A DNA stretch of 64,000 bases from Hyaloscypha bicolor E (taxonomy: Eukaryota > Ascomycota > Leotiomycetes > Helotiales > Hyaloscyphaceae), in contig NW_020194558.1 of the NCBI RefSeq assembly GCF_002865645.1, forward strand, positions 868,001-932,000. The letters are read 5' to 3'. The notes under the pieces were generated by a model. The model was not told where the DNA came from. It saw nothing but the letters and a program-made list of their open reading frames with translations, and did not search any database. Of the stretch, positions 36,061 through 50,621 are shown piece after piece. The number at the start of each line of letters is the position of its first letter. Position 1 is the first letter of the stretch. A program made the position numbers and the translations under genes.

Positions 36061-37630
36061 ATATAAATTAGCTTAGATAACTAAAAACGAAAATCCTCTT
36101 ATTATATATAAAAGTAATAAGTAATTACTAGTTACTAGTTAATAACTAGTTACTATAAATAACTAGTTATAATAGATCCTTGCCTAAATATATTAAGTTA
36201 GATTAATAACCTCTCGACTTCTCTAGTTTTAATACTAGGCTAGTACTTTAGAGGCTAAAGAACTAAATAGTAAATGAGATTATCCCGAGCTCAGAATAAT
36301 AAAAGTTTATATAGAGGCTAGTTATTAAGGCTATACTTATATAATATAACTAAATAACTATTTATTTAATTACTAATAGCCTTATAAAAGTCTTATTTAT
36401 TATTATAAGACTAATATAAGGTATTATTCTATTTTTAGTAATATAATAGCTTATTTAAATAGTTATTTAAAGTTATAGCCTATAGATTTAATAATAATTA
36501 CTAAGTAATTAATTAGTAATTAATTATTAAATAATTATTACTTCTTATTAAGTATTAAATTTTTAGTACTTATAGCCTATAATTATAAGGCTTTCTTTTT
36601 CTCGTAATTTATAAATATTAAAGCTTACTTTCTATTTATTTCCTAAAGAACTATTTCCTAAAAAGCTCTCTCTCAGAAAGCTATTTCTTAATAAATAATA
36701 AATAATAAATAATAAAATACAAGATATAATTATATAATCTCGTATTTTATAAATAATTTAATTAGTAGATTAGTTTCTATTAAGCTTAGCAAATTTAGGA
36801 ATTATATATTAATATTAAAATATTATAATTCTTACTTTCAAATATTAATTACTTTACTAATTTATATAAATAATATTTTATAATTATATAATAGTATTAT
36901 ATATTACTAATAAATTAATAAATATAATTACTTATTTTATTATTATTATTATTTATATAAGAAAATATAAATATATTATTTTTTTAATAATTAATTTATA
37001 TTAATTCTTATTATATTTATATATTATAATTTTAAAAAAGACTTAGTTTAAAAATTATTATCTTTATATTTTATATCTTTATTTATTTATAAAAACTATT
37101 ATTAGCTTAATTACTAGAATTATATTTATTTTGAACTTTAAATAGTTTTTAAATATATATTTAAAGCTATTATAATAATAATAATAATATTATTAAGCTT
37201 TTTAATTATTTAATTCTTTCTTATAATATAATATAATATAAATAATAAAATTATTTTAATATATAATTATAACTTTTTATAACTTTTAAATAAGCCTATT
37301 TTTCAAGTTATTTTTTAAATTTATTTATATATTATATTACTAATTATATAGAATTTAACTAATATTAGGTAATTAAAATATAATATTTAAATATTTAAAT
37401 AAGAAAGCCTTTTATAAACTCTTATATTATTTTTTAATTAGTTCTTATTTAATATAATAATATTAAACTAATAATTTAGTTATTTTTAATATAAAAACTA
37501 ATTTCTTTTTAATGTTTTATTATATATATATAAAATAATTAATAAGTTTATAATTAATATATATATAATAAAATACTTATAAATATTAAATATTATTAAA
37601 TTAGGTTTCTTATTAAGAGTATTACTTATA
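36061..37630. other. RIP-degraded AT-rich DNA
   Basis: TpA-rich; it contains clustered TAACTAGTTA palindromes at about 36125-36170 and a short TAA/AAT repeat near 36690. No coding remnant recognised. Confidence 0.55.
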
Positions 37631-39500
37631 CTAAATTGCAACTATTGCAACTTCTCTTGTTCTCTTCTTCTCTTTAATTACAAGACCATTTAAATCCGAC
37701 GCAACTCAAGAAGCCCCCCCTGCCCCTCCTCTTACCTATAGTAAGTATTGCCTTGTCTCACATAAGTAACCTAAAACGTAGCTTTATTCGATTTAGGATC
37801 TTCTTTGCCAAGATTTTGCCCAGACTTGGATTTCGCCCACAACGTAGCGTTTTTTTGTCCTTGTTGCCTTGTGAGAGAGGATTGCTTCTTTCGCTCGTAC
37901 CTCGCTACAAGAAGCATTAACATGTACGTAAGACAGCTATATAAGTCAGACTCAACTTTCTTTCTCAACTTTCTTTCTTCACTGGTTCCATTTTAGTCTC
38001 CGGATGTGAGCAGCTGCTCTTTAACCCGAGCCGGGGGCGAGCATTCCTGACCTTGGCCGGTGCAGCCGGAGTCAACGACAGAGTCAGCCTAAGCATGTAT
38101 TGCGGGGTTATTTCAGCACCCGAAGGGGCTCGTTATGGCTCTCCTGATGCCCGATCACATTTTCCTCCTATCTCCAAGCACAGATCTAATTTTGGCTCCC
38201 TTACAACCGAGATTCCACTAGAATTATTTTTGGATCTATGTTCGCTTTTTGACTTGTGGGACGTACTGCAGCTCAACTTATCCTTGACTCGGCCTTCAAT
38301 CCGCCCGGCCAACCTAAACCTCACCAATGGCAAACCACACTTATCTCCAATTGCCCAAGTCCGCCATGAAGCAGTCATGCTCCCTGGTATTCGGTATTGT
38401 GGAGAATCGATTCCTTGGATTTCTAGCGTCGGAGCGCTATATGTCCCCTATGGCGCCACCGCTTCTAATCTCGCTTAACAATGCCTTCCTTCGCTTTTAA
38501 GCTACCGATCGTATGCTACAAGCCCCTCGCTTTAGGGCTTTCGCGGCTAGGTTATAGGGATCCCAGGTGTCGATTCACTTGAATTTAGAACCGTTTACCA
38601 GCCTACGCACCCCCCGATTGGTGTTGCTTTGTAAACATCTGTTCACAGGCGCTCTGGTTTGCTTTCACTGCTAACTAAATAGCCCAAACATACAATTGGT
38701 CAAGTACTAGACAACTCGCGAGTTACCGGTAGAGAACGGCGCCCTTCAATAGTTTGCTCCATAGCCAGTGCCCATGGTAACTAGAGTTATTCATACGTCC
38801 GGCCATATTTCGTCAGCTGAACGAAACAATGGAGCGGCTTCATGTTCATCCGCAAGTTTAAAAAGGTGCTGGAATCGCCAGAGTTGCCAAGGAAGGTGAT
38901 GACCCGATGATATGCCCTCTCCCCGCTATCTGAAACCGACGATCAAATTATCGGAATGCAAAAGGGATCGTCCATTTCTCAAGTTGCACTATGTCCTAAA
39001 GAAGGTTGGGTTCTATCAAACGACCTCAAGTCTTAGGTTGGAAATACTGAGTGACCTATATAAGCGGTGTTATATCATATTACTTTTACTATTTCATGTA
39101 TTTTACCGGAGTTTTTTCTGCGGCCTTTTTGCCTAGCCGGTCTAACATTTCTAGCCATTACGCAGAAGCAGGATTCAGGCTATGCAAGAAACCTTAGCCA
39201 TACATCTGGACTATTTTGGTAAACACGACAGTCGCATGCCACTCGATACGAAAGTGGCATGTTACCTCGGGGGTACTAGCAGCCGTGCTTAAGAATATTG
39301 AACCTGAGCAATGTTTCCGTCGCATTCTCAGAACGAGATGCACCTTGAGGTTGCAACGGGTGCGGGGAATTACGTAACTAAGAAAATGAAAGGCCCCAAC
39401 GTTACATTCCACAATGCAGTTTGTACAAAATAGCCAGAAGGGAAGGTAACAACAGCTGACTGGGTGGATGCTGTAGCAGTCTCTTGAGAGCTTATTCTAT
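37631..39500. other. GC-normal island, left part: no confident gene
   Basis: Bases 37631-38050 include short open frames on both strands that are not convincing. On the plus strand 38053-38478 encodes 141 residues containing TTEIPLELFLDLCSLFDLWD, reminiscent of an F-box (LPxE...LDLxDLL), but the rest shows no match. It may be an F-box gene remnant. Bases 38500-39500 hold nothing recognisable. Confidence 0.35.
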
Positions 39501-39518
39501 TTTTACTGAACAGTCAAA

Positions 39519-39526
39519 TATAAATA
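39519..39526 (+). promoter_or_regulatory. TATA box of the secreted-protein gene
   Basis: TATAAATA (then GGGG) lies 120 bp upstream of the ATG at 39647, a plausible core promoter position for a short 5' UTR of about 90 nt. Confidence 0.55.
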
Positions 39527-39646
39527 GGGGTTTGGAAGCACCTGCAACGCTTTGATTCCGAGGACCTCTACTATCAAAATTGAAACCCAATTCTACACCC
39601 AAAAGCAAAGTACTTCCAAAAATTCATATCATATCTTCAATCAGCA

Positions 39647-40079
39647 ATGCAGTTCATCAAATTCACCATCTTCGCCATTCACCTCTTCACTGCTGTATCT
39701 GCCGGTGTGGCAGGCACTTGTAAGTGCAACGTCAACAGTCCATCCCTGACCATTTCTCGCTAAGAAACATGCAGCCACTTCGTTCGACCTCAAACTCAAG
39801 AAGGACGCGGACGCTGGAGGGTCCGCAGAAAGCCACCGGGGCGTTCTCGTCGAGGAAGCCCATCTCGAGAAGAGATCTTGTACAAACAATGGCTGCACAT
39901 GTGCAAAAGGCTCTGCGCAAGGACAGTACTGCGGATACTGTGACCAGGTCACTGGCAAGGGAAGTGCCACCCTGTGGGGGGTCAACTCGTTTGAGTGTAA
40001 CCCTTCTGGAGGTTGCTGCTTCTATGGGTATACATCGCATTGTGATAGTAGCAGTTGGTCTACTTGGTGCCCGCGATGA
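39647..40079 (+). CDS. Small secreted cysteine-rich protein (effector-like prepropeptide)
   Basis: Two exons, 39647-39719 and 39775-40079, joined by a 55-nt intron (GTAAGT...GCAG, phase 1), give 125 aa. Residues 1 to about 19 form a signal peptide (MQFIKFTIFAIHLFTAVSA). Residues about 20-58 are a charged pro-region ending in LEKR, a kexin (Kex2-type) cleavage site. The mature part (59-125, 67 aa) has ten cysteines in the pattern C-C-C-C-C-C-CC-C-C (SCTNNGCTCAKG, YCGYCDQ, GGCCFYGY, WCPR), enough for five disulfides. This architecture is that of secreted fungal effectors or antimicrobial-type peptides, which I cannot tell apart; I do not recognise a named family. It is the only well-supported gene in 37 kb of AT-rich repeats. 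Codon use is normal and there are no RIP-type stops, so it seems under selection or recently spared. Confidence 0.85.
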
Positions 40080-40740
40080 GCAGTATAGGGTGTGGCTAAG
40101 CAAAGTACTTGGTGGGCAGCACTGGTGTTATCTCATGGCGAGCAGTCTCACAGATTGAGACAAAAGTTCTCATTCCTTTTACACAATATCTATCTTGTTG
40201 CAGAGGCCTCTCTATTAAATTACATCTTTCAGCATAAGTCTCAATTTTCCAGCAAAACTTTCCATATCTCACTCGTGATAAATGTACCTTTGGATCTTAT
40301 TCATTGAAAGGTGCGCCGGCAAAGTTCTAGGCCGGATGTACCTTGGTTATGGGTGCATTCAAGGAATGCTTTATGATCAATGTACCTTCGTGTGTCGTGT
40401 ACGCATAACGGCCATGTGATCTACCCATTCCAGCGATTTGATCATGTCATTAATGAATTACCGGGCCGTTAGAATGTCTGCAAGACCATACTCTTCAAAG
40501 TCCTCAACATCATCGACCTAGCAAAATCCCCCTACATATCTCTTTAGGTTGCAATCCTACCATGAAACTTAGTGCATATGTTGATCACAATCCGTGTGTA
40601 GGTTTTGGCAATTGGCCCGCGCTCATTTTTTTAAGCGAGCCCCTGATATTTTTACCGCAGCCTCTAACCACTGTGCTAACAAGACCTCGAAAAACATGAT
40701 GTTGCACATTTGCACACTGCACATTGCACTTAGCTTTTTA
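40080..40740. other. GC-normal island, right part
   Basis: This is the 3' flank of the secreted-protein gene. No second gene is supported. Composition collapses to RIP-like AT-rich sequence after about 40730. Confidence 0.45.
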
Positions 40741-42632
40741 AGATTTTTAAATAAAGTAATAATTTTAATTCTTATTAATTCATTGAATTTATTAAAAAGA
40801 TTATAAATAAATAATAGCGATTTTCAAACATTCTTATAAAAGTATTTAATTTTTGAATATTATTAAATAAAGGAAAAGAAAATTAAAAATATATAAGATT
40901 TTATTATTAATTTATAACTATTATACTTAAATTTTACTAAATTTTTTTTTTTTTTAGCTTTTTTCTTATATATAAAATAATTAAGTTATAAAAAACTATA
41001 ATATTTACTTTAAAATAAATATACTTATTATATATAATATAGCTACTTTATTTGGGAAGTATACTTGAAATATACTAGAGATATTTAAAGGCTAAGCCTC
41101 TTATAAACTAGTATATTATAGGATATATATTCTCTTATAATTTCTTATATTCTAGTTTTCTTTTCTTTAACTTTAAATTATTTTTATAAAAGATCTTTTA
41201 TCTTACTTTCTAAGCCTTAAATACTATACTTATAATAGTATTTAAAGCTTATTTTCTTTAATTCTATAAAGAATTTCAAATAAACTAATTTAGAAATATT
41301 AGAAATATAAGTATTACTAAGATAATAAAACCTTAAAAACACGAGTAATAGGCTTTAGAATAATAAAAGCAAAAAGCTTCAGAATTCTTAAAGAAATTAG
41401 ATATTTATATTTTTATAAATATATATTAGTAATATATTAGAAATCCTTTCCAAAAACCCTAAGAATTAAAGAATATTATATAAAGGCTATTCTTTAACTA
41501 AGTTCTAGAATAATAAGTACTTATAAGCTAATAACCTAATTATTATTTTTAAGTCTTATTTTATAATTTTATAGGCTTTATATATATACTAGTAATAAGA
41601 TTATTAAAGAAAATATAATAAAGGAAAAGTATAATAAATCGATTTTTTAAAATAGAATACTATATAATCCGGAATTATATTAACTTTTATTAGTTTAGGT
41701 TATTTTATTAATAGTTTTTCTTGAATTAAATATTATATTAATATTTCTAGAGAATTTATAAATAAACTTATAGAAATAAAACTCTTTATTTTTATTATAA
41801 AGCTTTTAAAAACTAATAATTCTATTATTACTAAAGAATTATATAAATAGACTAGAAAGTCTAATATTTTATTCTTAAATATTAATATTATTATAAAAAG
41901 CTATTAGAAAAATATTTAAAAGGCCTTTATATATAAAAACACTTATAGCTATAATAAAGGCATTTTCGAAAATATTAAGTTCTATAATACTAGATTTAAA
42001 AAAGATATTAAATATTATATAGCTATAATAAATTGATTTATAATAGCTTTTATTATTTCTGCTTTATTTATTCTTATTATTCCCGTAATTTTAATTACTT
42101 TAAATCTCTTTTTAAAGAATTTCAAATTATTTCTTATTTATTTCTATTTAAGATTTTCTATATCTTATATTTCTTTTAGAAATACTAAAATAATTAAGTT
42201 TTTAGACTTAATTCTCTTTATTAAAAATTATATTATTTTTAATAACTAGCTAGTTTAGATTAAAAATAAATCATAAAGAAATACTAATTTATATTTCTTA
42301 GAAAATCTCAAGATTATTTATATTTCTAGTAAATTTATAAGTAATATTTTTGCTCTAACTAACTCTTATATAAATAAGAATAATTCGAATTAATATTATT
42401 AGCTTTTAAAATTATATTCTTATCTAAAAACGATATATTCTAGTTCTAATAAAATATAAAATACTTGCTATAACTTTAATAAGGTTTAAATATATTCTAG
42501 TTAAATATTTTAAGAGTTTTATTTTCTTTTCTAATAATTATTTATAAAAGGCAATATTAGTTTTTAAAATATTAAATATAAACTAAATAAAAAGCTTTTA
42601 TTAAAGCTATAAAAGTTAGTATTATAAGAAAC
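40741..42632. other. RIP-degraded AT-rich DNA
   Basis: TpA-rich with no legible coding remnant or terminal repeat. Confidence 0.55.
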
Positions 42633-42928
42633 AAACTATAATAAAACAAAAACTTATATAAAGTATACTAGAATATAAAACGTAATTTAATAATAAAATA
42701 ATAAAATTAAAGATATAAATAGTAAAGTATAAATAGTATATAGTATATAAAAGCTTAATTAATTAAATATAGAAAAGGAATTATTATCTAAAACTATAAA
42801 AAAGCTAGCTTTTTTATATAATTTCTATAAGTTATATATAAAAGACTCTAGCTTTTATTATATAATTAAAATATTGAAACTATTAAAATAAAGTAATTTT
42901 AATAAAGTATAGCTTATTATATTATATT
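42633..42928 (+). repeat. 296-bp direct repeat, left copy (probable LTR)
   Basis: Aligns without net length change to 61290-61585, differing mainly by C/T and G/A. Both begin AAACTATAATAAAAC, contain TATAAAGTATACTAGA and AAAGCTTAATTAATTAAATA, and end in the counterpart of GTACGGCTTGCCGTACTATACT. It is a probable 5' LTR of a large element. Confidence 0.8.
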
Positions 42929-44574
42929 CGATTTTCTATTTATTTATATTTGTTTTCTAAATACTAAAATCTAATAGAAAATCCTTATTTAGAATTCGAA
43001 ATAATAAAATAATTAAAATTCTCTTTTATTAGTATTTCTAATTTCTTTTTAATATATTAAAAATATAATTTATTATTCTTAAATAGTTTTATTTTATATT
43101 CTCGAACTTATTAAAAGGTAATTCGAACCTATTTAACTATATTCTTATATTAAATATAATATAATTCTTTTTATTATTTAATATTTGCCTTTAATTATTA
43201 GTTAATCTTAGTCTTTATAACTAGATATTAAAGTAGCTTATTATAGCTAATTATATTCTAAATAAATAGCCTTTTAAAATTTCGTATTATTTTTATATTC
43301 TTAAATTAATTTTTAATAAAAAAAAACTTTTAGTAAAAAGTTTTAATAACTTTATAAGAAACTCTATTCTTATATATTTTATTCTAAATAATAACTAGGC
43401 TTATTAGAATTATAATTAAAGGCTTTTTAAATAATAGATTATTATTAAGTTATTTGAGAATTATTATTTTATTCGAGAATTATTATTTAATTATAATTTT
43501 AGACTTATAAATTATTTAGCTAAAAACATTTATTTATTTAGTTAAGTATTTTATATTTAGATACTTATTTAATTTCTTTATATTTTTCAAATTATAATTA
43601 TTAAAAATAAAGAAATAATTAATATTTTTAAGAACTTTTTTATTAAAAAAAGCTACTTTCTTATAATTTATAAAAAAAAACATAGCTAATATTTCGATTC
43701 TTTTTATTAAGAAAGAATTCGCTATTTAGAGCTTTAATAATAACTAGATTATTAGTATTACCTTTATACTAATAATAATTAATATTTCTAGAAATATAAT
43801 ATTAGACTAATTATAAATAAATAACTAGATAAATAGAATACTTAGCTAATATTTTATAAAATCCAAGCTATATTAAGAGATCTATTATTAAGAATTAAGA
43901 GACTAAGATAAAATAACTATTATCTAGATCTTTATATCTTAATACTTTATTTTTTCTATTAAAAGCTTTCGAATTCTAAGCTTTTTAGTTTATTTTAGGT
44001 AATTCTTTTTATAAATATAGCTATTTATATTTTAATTAGAAATACTAGATTTAGGAATAGAAACTATAATATTAAATTAGAGTTATAAATTCAAATAGAA
44101 TTAATTAGAAATCTCGTATTTCTTTATTTATCTAAATAATAGAAATATATTTTTTATTCTTAATAATTTTATAAATATTTATAAGTTTAATATTAATTAT
44201 CTAAATAAAGAAAATATTATTAAATTATTAAAGATATATTTTATAAAAAGCTTTAAGAAATTTATTAATAATTATATAACTTTTTAAAAATATAGCTATT
44301 CTAATAACTAAATATTAGCTTCTATTTAGCTAATATTTAAATATATTACTAATTTTATTAATTTTATTTTTTTTAATTCTAGATATACTTTTTGAAATCT
44401 TTCTAATTAGTATTTATTTTTTATTTTTCTTTATTTTATTTTCTAGTATATTACTAGCCTTATATTTAGACTAGTATTTAGATCTATATTATTTATTAGA
44501 AGTTTTAGGCTTAGCTTGTTTTTCTTTTTTATTAGATTCTTAATTAGTTATATTAGCTTTATTAGCTTTATTAG

Positions 44575-44899
44575 TATTGGTATAGCTGTTCCTCTGGGAG
44601 TCACGTGCGTAGTTACGGGACAAGGGACACGGGATATAGGTAATAGGCAATGGGACATGGGCAATGAGTAATGGGATATGGGTAATAGGATATGGGATAC
44701 GAGACATGGTTATGTAACCTTGTATTTCATTAGTGACTCGACTAGTAGACTAGACCCCTTTAGGCTTAGCAGATTTAGGGATCACATATTAATATTACAA
44801 TACTATAATTCCTACTTCTAAAGAATAACTTTACTAACCTTATATAAATAGTACTTTTATGCCTATATAACGGTACTATGCATTTCTAGTAAACTAATA
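44575..44899 (+). repeat. 5' LTR of Ty1/Copia element
   Basis: 325 bp, TATTGG...CTAATA, the RIP form of the canonical TGTTGG...CTAACA. The flanking ATTAG (44570-44574) recurs exactly at 50947-50951. It contains an imperfect tandem array of about 13-14 bp (GGGATATGGGTAAT-type) at about 44617-44705. Confidence 0.93.
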
Positions 44900-47800
44900 C
44901 TAATTAGTTAGTACTTATAAATCAGGAAGAATTAAGCTATACTTGCCTAAGATTTAGTTACTTAGGGGCAAAGCCATTATTCTAGTTAAAGAGGGAATAA
45001 CTATTAATTCTATTACCTGTAATTCGGTTATATAAGCAGGAAAGACACTTGATCTTACTAAGGCCCGATTATACTATATTAAAGAAGGAAATATCTATTA
45101 GTCCTATTACCTATAATTTGGTTATATAGGCAGGAAAGGCACTTAATCTTACTAAGTACTAAAACGGTTAGCTATTTAACTATCCTATTCTATTCCTATT
45201 TAACTTCTATAAAACCCTCTCAAAAACTACCTTCTTTTAAATCCCTAGGGCTCTTGAGCTTTAGAACTATTAAGTTCTTCCGGAATCTCGATATTTTACT
45301 TCTTAAATTTCATTTCCTAAATTTCTCGTTATAAATAAAATTTTTACCTCGAATATAATACTTATTACGAATTACCTATCTTATAAACTACCCTCCTTCT
45401 TATAAACCTATTCTCCTTACAAATTATTATATCTCGAACTAGATATAAGCCTATAAAATATATAATAGCGAAATATACTATAGTAAATAATTTCTTTATT
45501 AGATTTATCTAATTTAATTACTTTATAAATAATAATAATTTCAAGAAATTAGTAAGAAAGTAAAAATATAGGATTAACCTGAACTTTACTAAAATAGATA
45601 AGATAACTGAGTTCTTAGATACTAAGCTATTTTAATATATTTTCTATAAAATAGTTAATAATAACCTTTAGAAGCTATTTAGATATAACTTTAAGGACTT
45701 TATTTATTAAGAGAACTTTAATAAATTCGAATTCCCGGAGATATTATACCTATATAAGACTCTTTAATATAGTAATATATTTATATAATAGAATAATAGT
45801 ACTAATACTATTATAAATATCTTATATATTATTATAAAAGAAAATAAATAGTATATATAATTAAATAAGGATATATTAGCAGCCAGACCAGACCTTATTA
45901 AGGAACTAATCTTATTAGGCTTTATTACTTTTATAAAAAACAAATACCTAGAACCTATTATCTTTAATATTCCTATATTACTATTACTTTCTCTACTATT
46001 TCCTTTACTACTATATCCTATATTTCTACTAGATTTATATACTAGTATAGAAGCTTTAGGAATAAATAATATACTCTTATTATTACTATTACTATAACTA
46101 TATTCGAATAATCCCTAATTCCTTTTAATTATAAAACTTATTAGGAAAATTACTAAGATTTATACTAAAAAATAAAAGTATAATAGATCTAATAATAATT
46201 TTAATTATAAACTTACTATTTTCCTTAATATTTACTAATATATAGAGCTTTTATAAGAGGTACTAATGCGAGCTTTTCCTATTATACTAAAGGAACTAGC
46301 TTAAGACTATTTCTATAGTAACTAGCTCTTTTAATATATATATAAAAAGACTTATATTAATATCTATAGCTTCTTTAAAGGCCCTGGATTCGAATATTAA
46401 AATTTAGATAAGTAGAATACTATTATATTAGCTTCTATAATAACTAAATTTCCGGAAAAAATAATATTTGAGACTATTTAACTACTAATTAATAAACTAT
46501 ATTAACTATAGTATAATCTTATACCTAATTTACGAAATACCGAATTCCTTTATAATAAGATTATTACTTTTTATTAAGGCTTCCGGACATATAAATACGT
46601 AATCTCAGATTCTCCTATAAATCTCGGCTAGCTTATTAATAAGCTCTAGTTATTTATTACTATATATAAGAGTAAATAATAAGCCTATCCCAAAACCTTC
46701 TTTACTAATTAATAATACTATTCTTAGAACTCTTTAAGCTATTATCTCTCCGGAAATCGTTAATATAAACCTAGCTACAACTTTAGAACTCGTAATAACT
46801 ATTTCAAGCCTTATAATTATAATAATTATATCCCGAAATCGTATTTTATATATAAGAAATCCAAATACTACTTATAGAAGTATATATCAGAGAAATAAGA
46901 GGCTAAGAAGGCTCGATTTAGGAATAGAAATATTTATTAGTTCAGATCCCGAAATACCTGTAACTTTAATAAATACTTTAGTAGTACTTATATATAATAT
47001 ATTACTAAAGCTAAAGGCAAAAAGAATAATAAGGGTAATAAGAATAAACTAGTAAATAATACTTTTAAGGCCTTATTAATAGAAATAAATAAAGAAGAAA
47101 AATATTACCTAGATTTCTACTTTATTTTAATTAAGAGCTTTTTAGCTACTTTTGCCGCTCTTGCTTTACTAATAACTATAGCTAATACCCTTATAAATAA
47201 CTTTATTTCTCTTTCTTTTATATATTAGATAATAGATAAAAATTATACCTTAGAGTCTATTAAACTTTTAATAAAAGATGCCCAGACTTTTATAATTAAT
47301 AATATATTAAGATATAATACTTATTATTTTTACGGAGTTATAATTAATACCGGAGCCTCTAGATACTTAATTACTAGCTCTAACTAATTCCAAGCTCTTT
47401 AGTAAACTAATAATAGTATTAAACTTAATGAAATTACTAAAGGTCAAGTTAATATCTAGTTCAGTATTAGATCTATATCTTTTATTAGATCTATAATAGT
47501 AAGTATACTAATTAGGTAAATATAATTCTATATTATACTTTTAAAAACTCTATTTTTGCTTAGCTTAGCTAATATAAATAAGCTAGGGGTCTACTTTAAT
47601 AATCTTACTAATTATCTTATTATTTCTACTAGAAAATACATACCTATAATATAATATTTCGGATATTCTTTCTTATTTTGAAATATTATACTATAAGGCT
47701 TTATTTCCGAATTCTTTATTTATAATTCCTGCTTTCTTATAGAGATTAAACTATAATATCTATACTATTATTTTGGTTATTTATTTATTAGTAAGCTTTA

Positions 47801-50621
47801 AAACGTATTAGAATAAGCAGGCTATAATATTAATATAGAAGCTCTTAAGTATCTTATAAAATACTATAAGTAATATTAGAAATATAGCTAATTATCCGGA
47901 TAATTCAAGTTTAACCTGAGAAATAATATTAGCTTTAATTACTCTATTATTATTAATATTTTCTATATTTCTAATAAGCCTATACTTTATATTATTAATA
48001 AAGGCACTTAATATTAAGCTAGCTAATGGCTCTAGAATATTAGTATAATATATACCTAGAATATACTTAAGTAATACTAGATTAATAACTATTTAGGCCC
48101 TCCTAATTAGATTATAGCAAATACCAGAAAGTAGTTTACTAGTAAGGAGTTTACTTAGCTTATAAATACTATAGGAACCAAGGTCAAGATTATTCTTATA
48201 AAAGCTTATAACTTTATTAGAATTATAAAATACTACTATAGCCCAATCTAATATACCTATCTTATTATTATAACTAAAGTTAATAAAATTAATAAAAATA
48301 CCGTATTTCAAATAGCTTTTAAGGCTATTAATAACTTTATAGAACCTAATAGTATTATCCTAACTCTTTTAGTTTATAGTACTTTATCTCAAATAACTAA
48401 ATATAATACCCTATTATTTATTATATTATAGTAATTAGTAGTACTTAAGAAGGTAATAGTAGAAATTCAGAAGCTTTAAGCTAGATATTAAATTACAAAT
48501 ACTTTAAATACCCGAAATAGTCCTAGTATTACTAATATCTATAAATTACCCCTAAATTCGAATATTTTTATTTAGTATAAAGGAAATACTAATTAACCTA
48601 GTAATTAGAATAGACTATATAAGCTAGTAGTTATTAATAGAAAGAATTATATACTAGCTCTACTATATAGTAATACTACCTTCTATTCGACTTCCGTAAA
48701 GCCCTTTTATATAGGGAATATTAAGATTATTACTAATAGCCCCGAACCTGAACCTGTTCCCGAATCTAATAGTAAAGCCAAAAGTAATACGGGTATAATT
48801 CCTTCTGCTATTCTACTAAAGTATAATAGAGAACGCCTTTATAAGATCCCGGATATTATAATATTCCTATAAGATAATAAACTATATAAGGATTCCCGTT
48901 AAATTAAAGTTACTAGCCTTATAAAAAAAGGCATATTTGAGGTTATTTCCAGATTTCAGGTACTAAAGGAAATATATATCTTTAACTCCCGGTTTATTAA
49001 TAAGATTAAGAATAAGGATATAGAGAAAGAGCTTAAGAAGTCGAGACTAGTTATTCAAGCTTATAATAATAGTAAGAAATATATAATATTAATATAATTA
49101 CCTACTATCTAATATATTAGCTAGAGAATTATTCTTAGTATTACTATTATAATAATAAATACTATAGAATTATATTTATATAATATCTCGCAAGCTTATA
49201 TCTAATTAATAATCTTACTTAATTATAATTTCTATATTAACCTATCTTATAAGCTTACTAGAAAGCTAAATCTAAAGAATAATTCTATTCTAAAGGTTAT
49301 AAAACTACTATATAGTATACCGGAAGCTAGGAACTACTAGTTTAAAACTTACTATTCCTATTATATTAATGAGCTCTCTATAAAATAGTTAATTTATAAT
49401 TCTTGCCTATTTTATAATAAGTAATTCTTCGGAATTATTAGCCTTTAAACTAATAATACCTTATTTATTAGAACTAATAATTTTATAAAAGCAAAGTAAC
49501 TAAAGCTTTATAAGGCTAAGTTCTTGGCTAAGGAATATAAATCCCTTACTTTTAACTATAATCTCAAATTTAATAGAGGTATTATTTATATGAATATTAC
49601 TAGAATTACCCTTATATAGGAATATTAGTATAAGAACCTCTAAACCGTTTCTATAAAGAATATTACTACTATAAGTAATAGGGGTACTATTTATTAAAAT
49701 CTCTTTATTAAGAACTAATATATTACCTAATATATAAGAAGAGTATATATTATATTAGTCTATTAATTAGAAGCTTTATATAACCTATTAATTATTACTT
49801 AAGCTATTAAACTCTCGGAAACTAATATAAAAGTACTTAATAAGCGTACTTAATAGTAAATTAAGAATACTACTAAAGAACTGAGATTTGTAAAGCTAGT
49901 AAAGAAGTTCTTATATTTAATTATTTTTATAAATACTTTATTTGCAAATAATAGAGATCTCTTTTCCCAAATCAAATACGTTCTAGTTCTAGTAAATAGA
50001 ACTAAATATACTAATATTATCTACTAGTTCTCTACTAAATGCAAGAGAGTTACTAGAAGCGTTCTAGCTTTGGAACTCTATAGTATAACTTATAGTTTTA
50101 ATATAGGCACTTTAGTCAAATCTATAATTAATAAAGTACTAGAAATAGAACTACTACTAGTTATCTATACGGATTCAAAGTCATTATATAAATACCTTAT
50201 TAAATTAGATACTACTCGAGAGAAATGCCTAATAATTAATATAATATACTTCTGCTAGGTATATAAATAATGAGAAATCGCAGAAGTTAAGTAAATTAAG
50301 GAAGAATTAAATCTTGCCGATTTCATAACGAAATTAAAGCTAATGAATACCTTCAAGCGCCTAATTAATACGAATACCATATAATTAGATATAGAGGAAT
50401 AGGTCAAGTATGAATAGGGCGGAAAATAGATATATAAGATAAGAGAATATTATAGGAGGGGAAGTTATATATAAAAGGCCATAGCCTTTGGTATATAACT
50501 AAAACCTTAGAAGCAATATAGATATATAGAGTATTTGGGAAATCTGGTACTAGGCCGGATTAGGGAATTTATATATAATTAGAGGAAAATACTATTTTTT
50601 GTATTTTTAGAGAGTTTCTAG

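Noticed and set aside
38053..38478. Confident F-box protein call
   Set aside because: Only one 20-residue stretch resembles an F-box; the rest has no supporting pattern, so it is mentioned only as a weak possibility.
48093..48311. 72-codon minus-strand frame in the Copia element
   Set aside because: It is antisense to the decayed pol region and explained by RIP-skewed composition.
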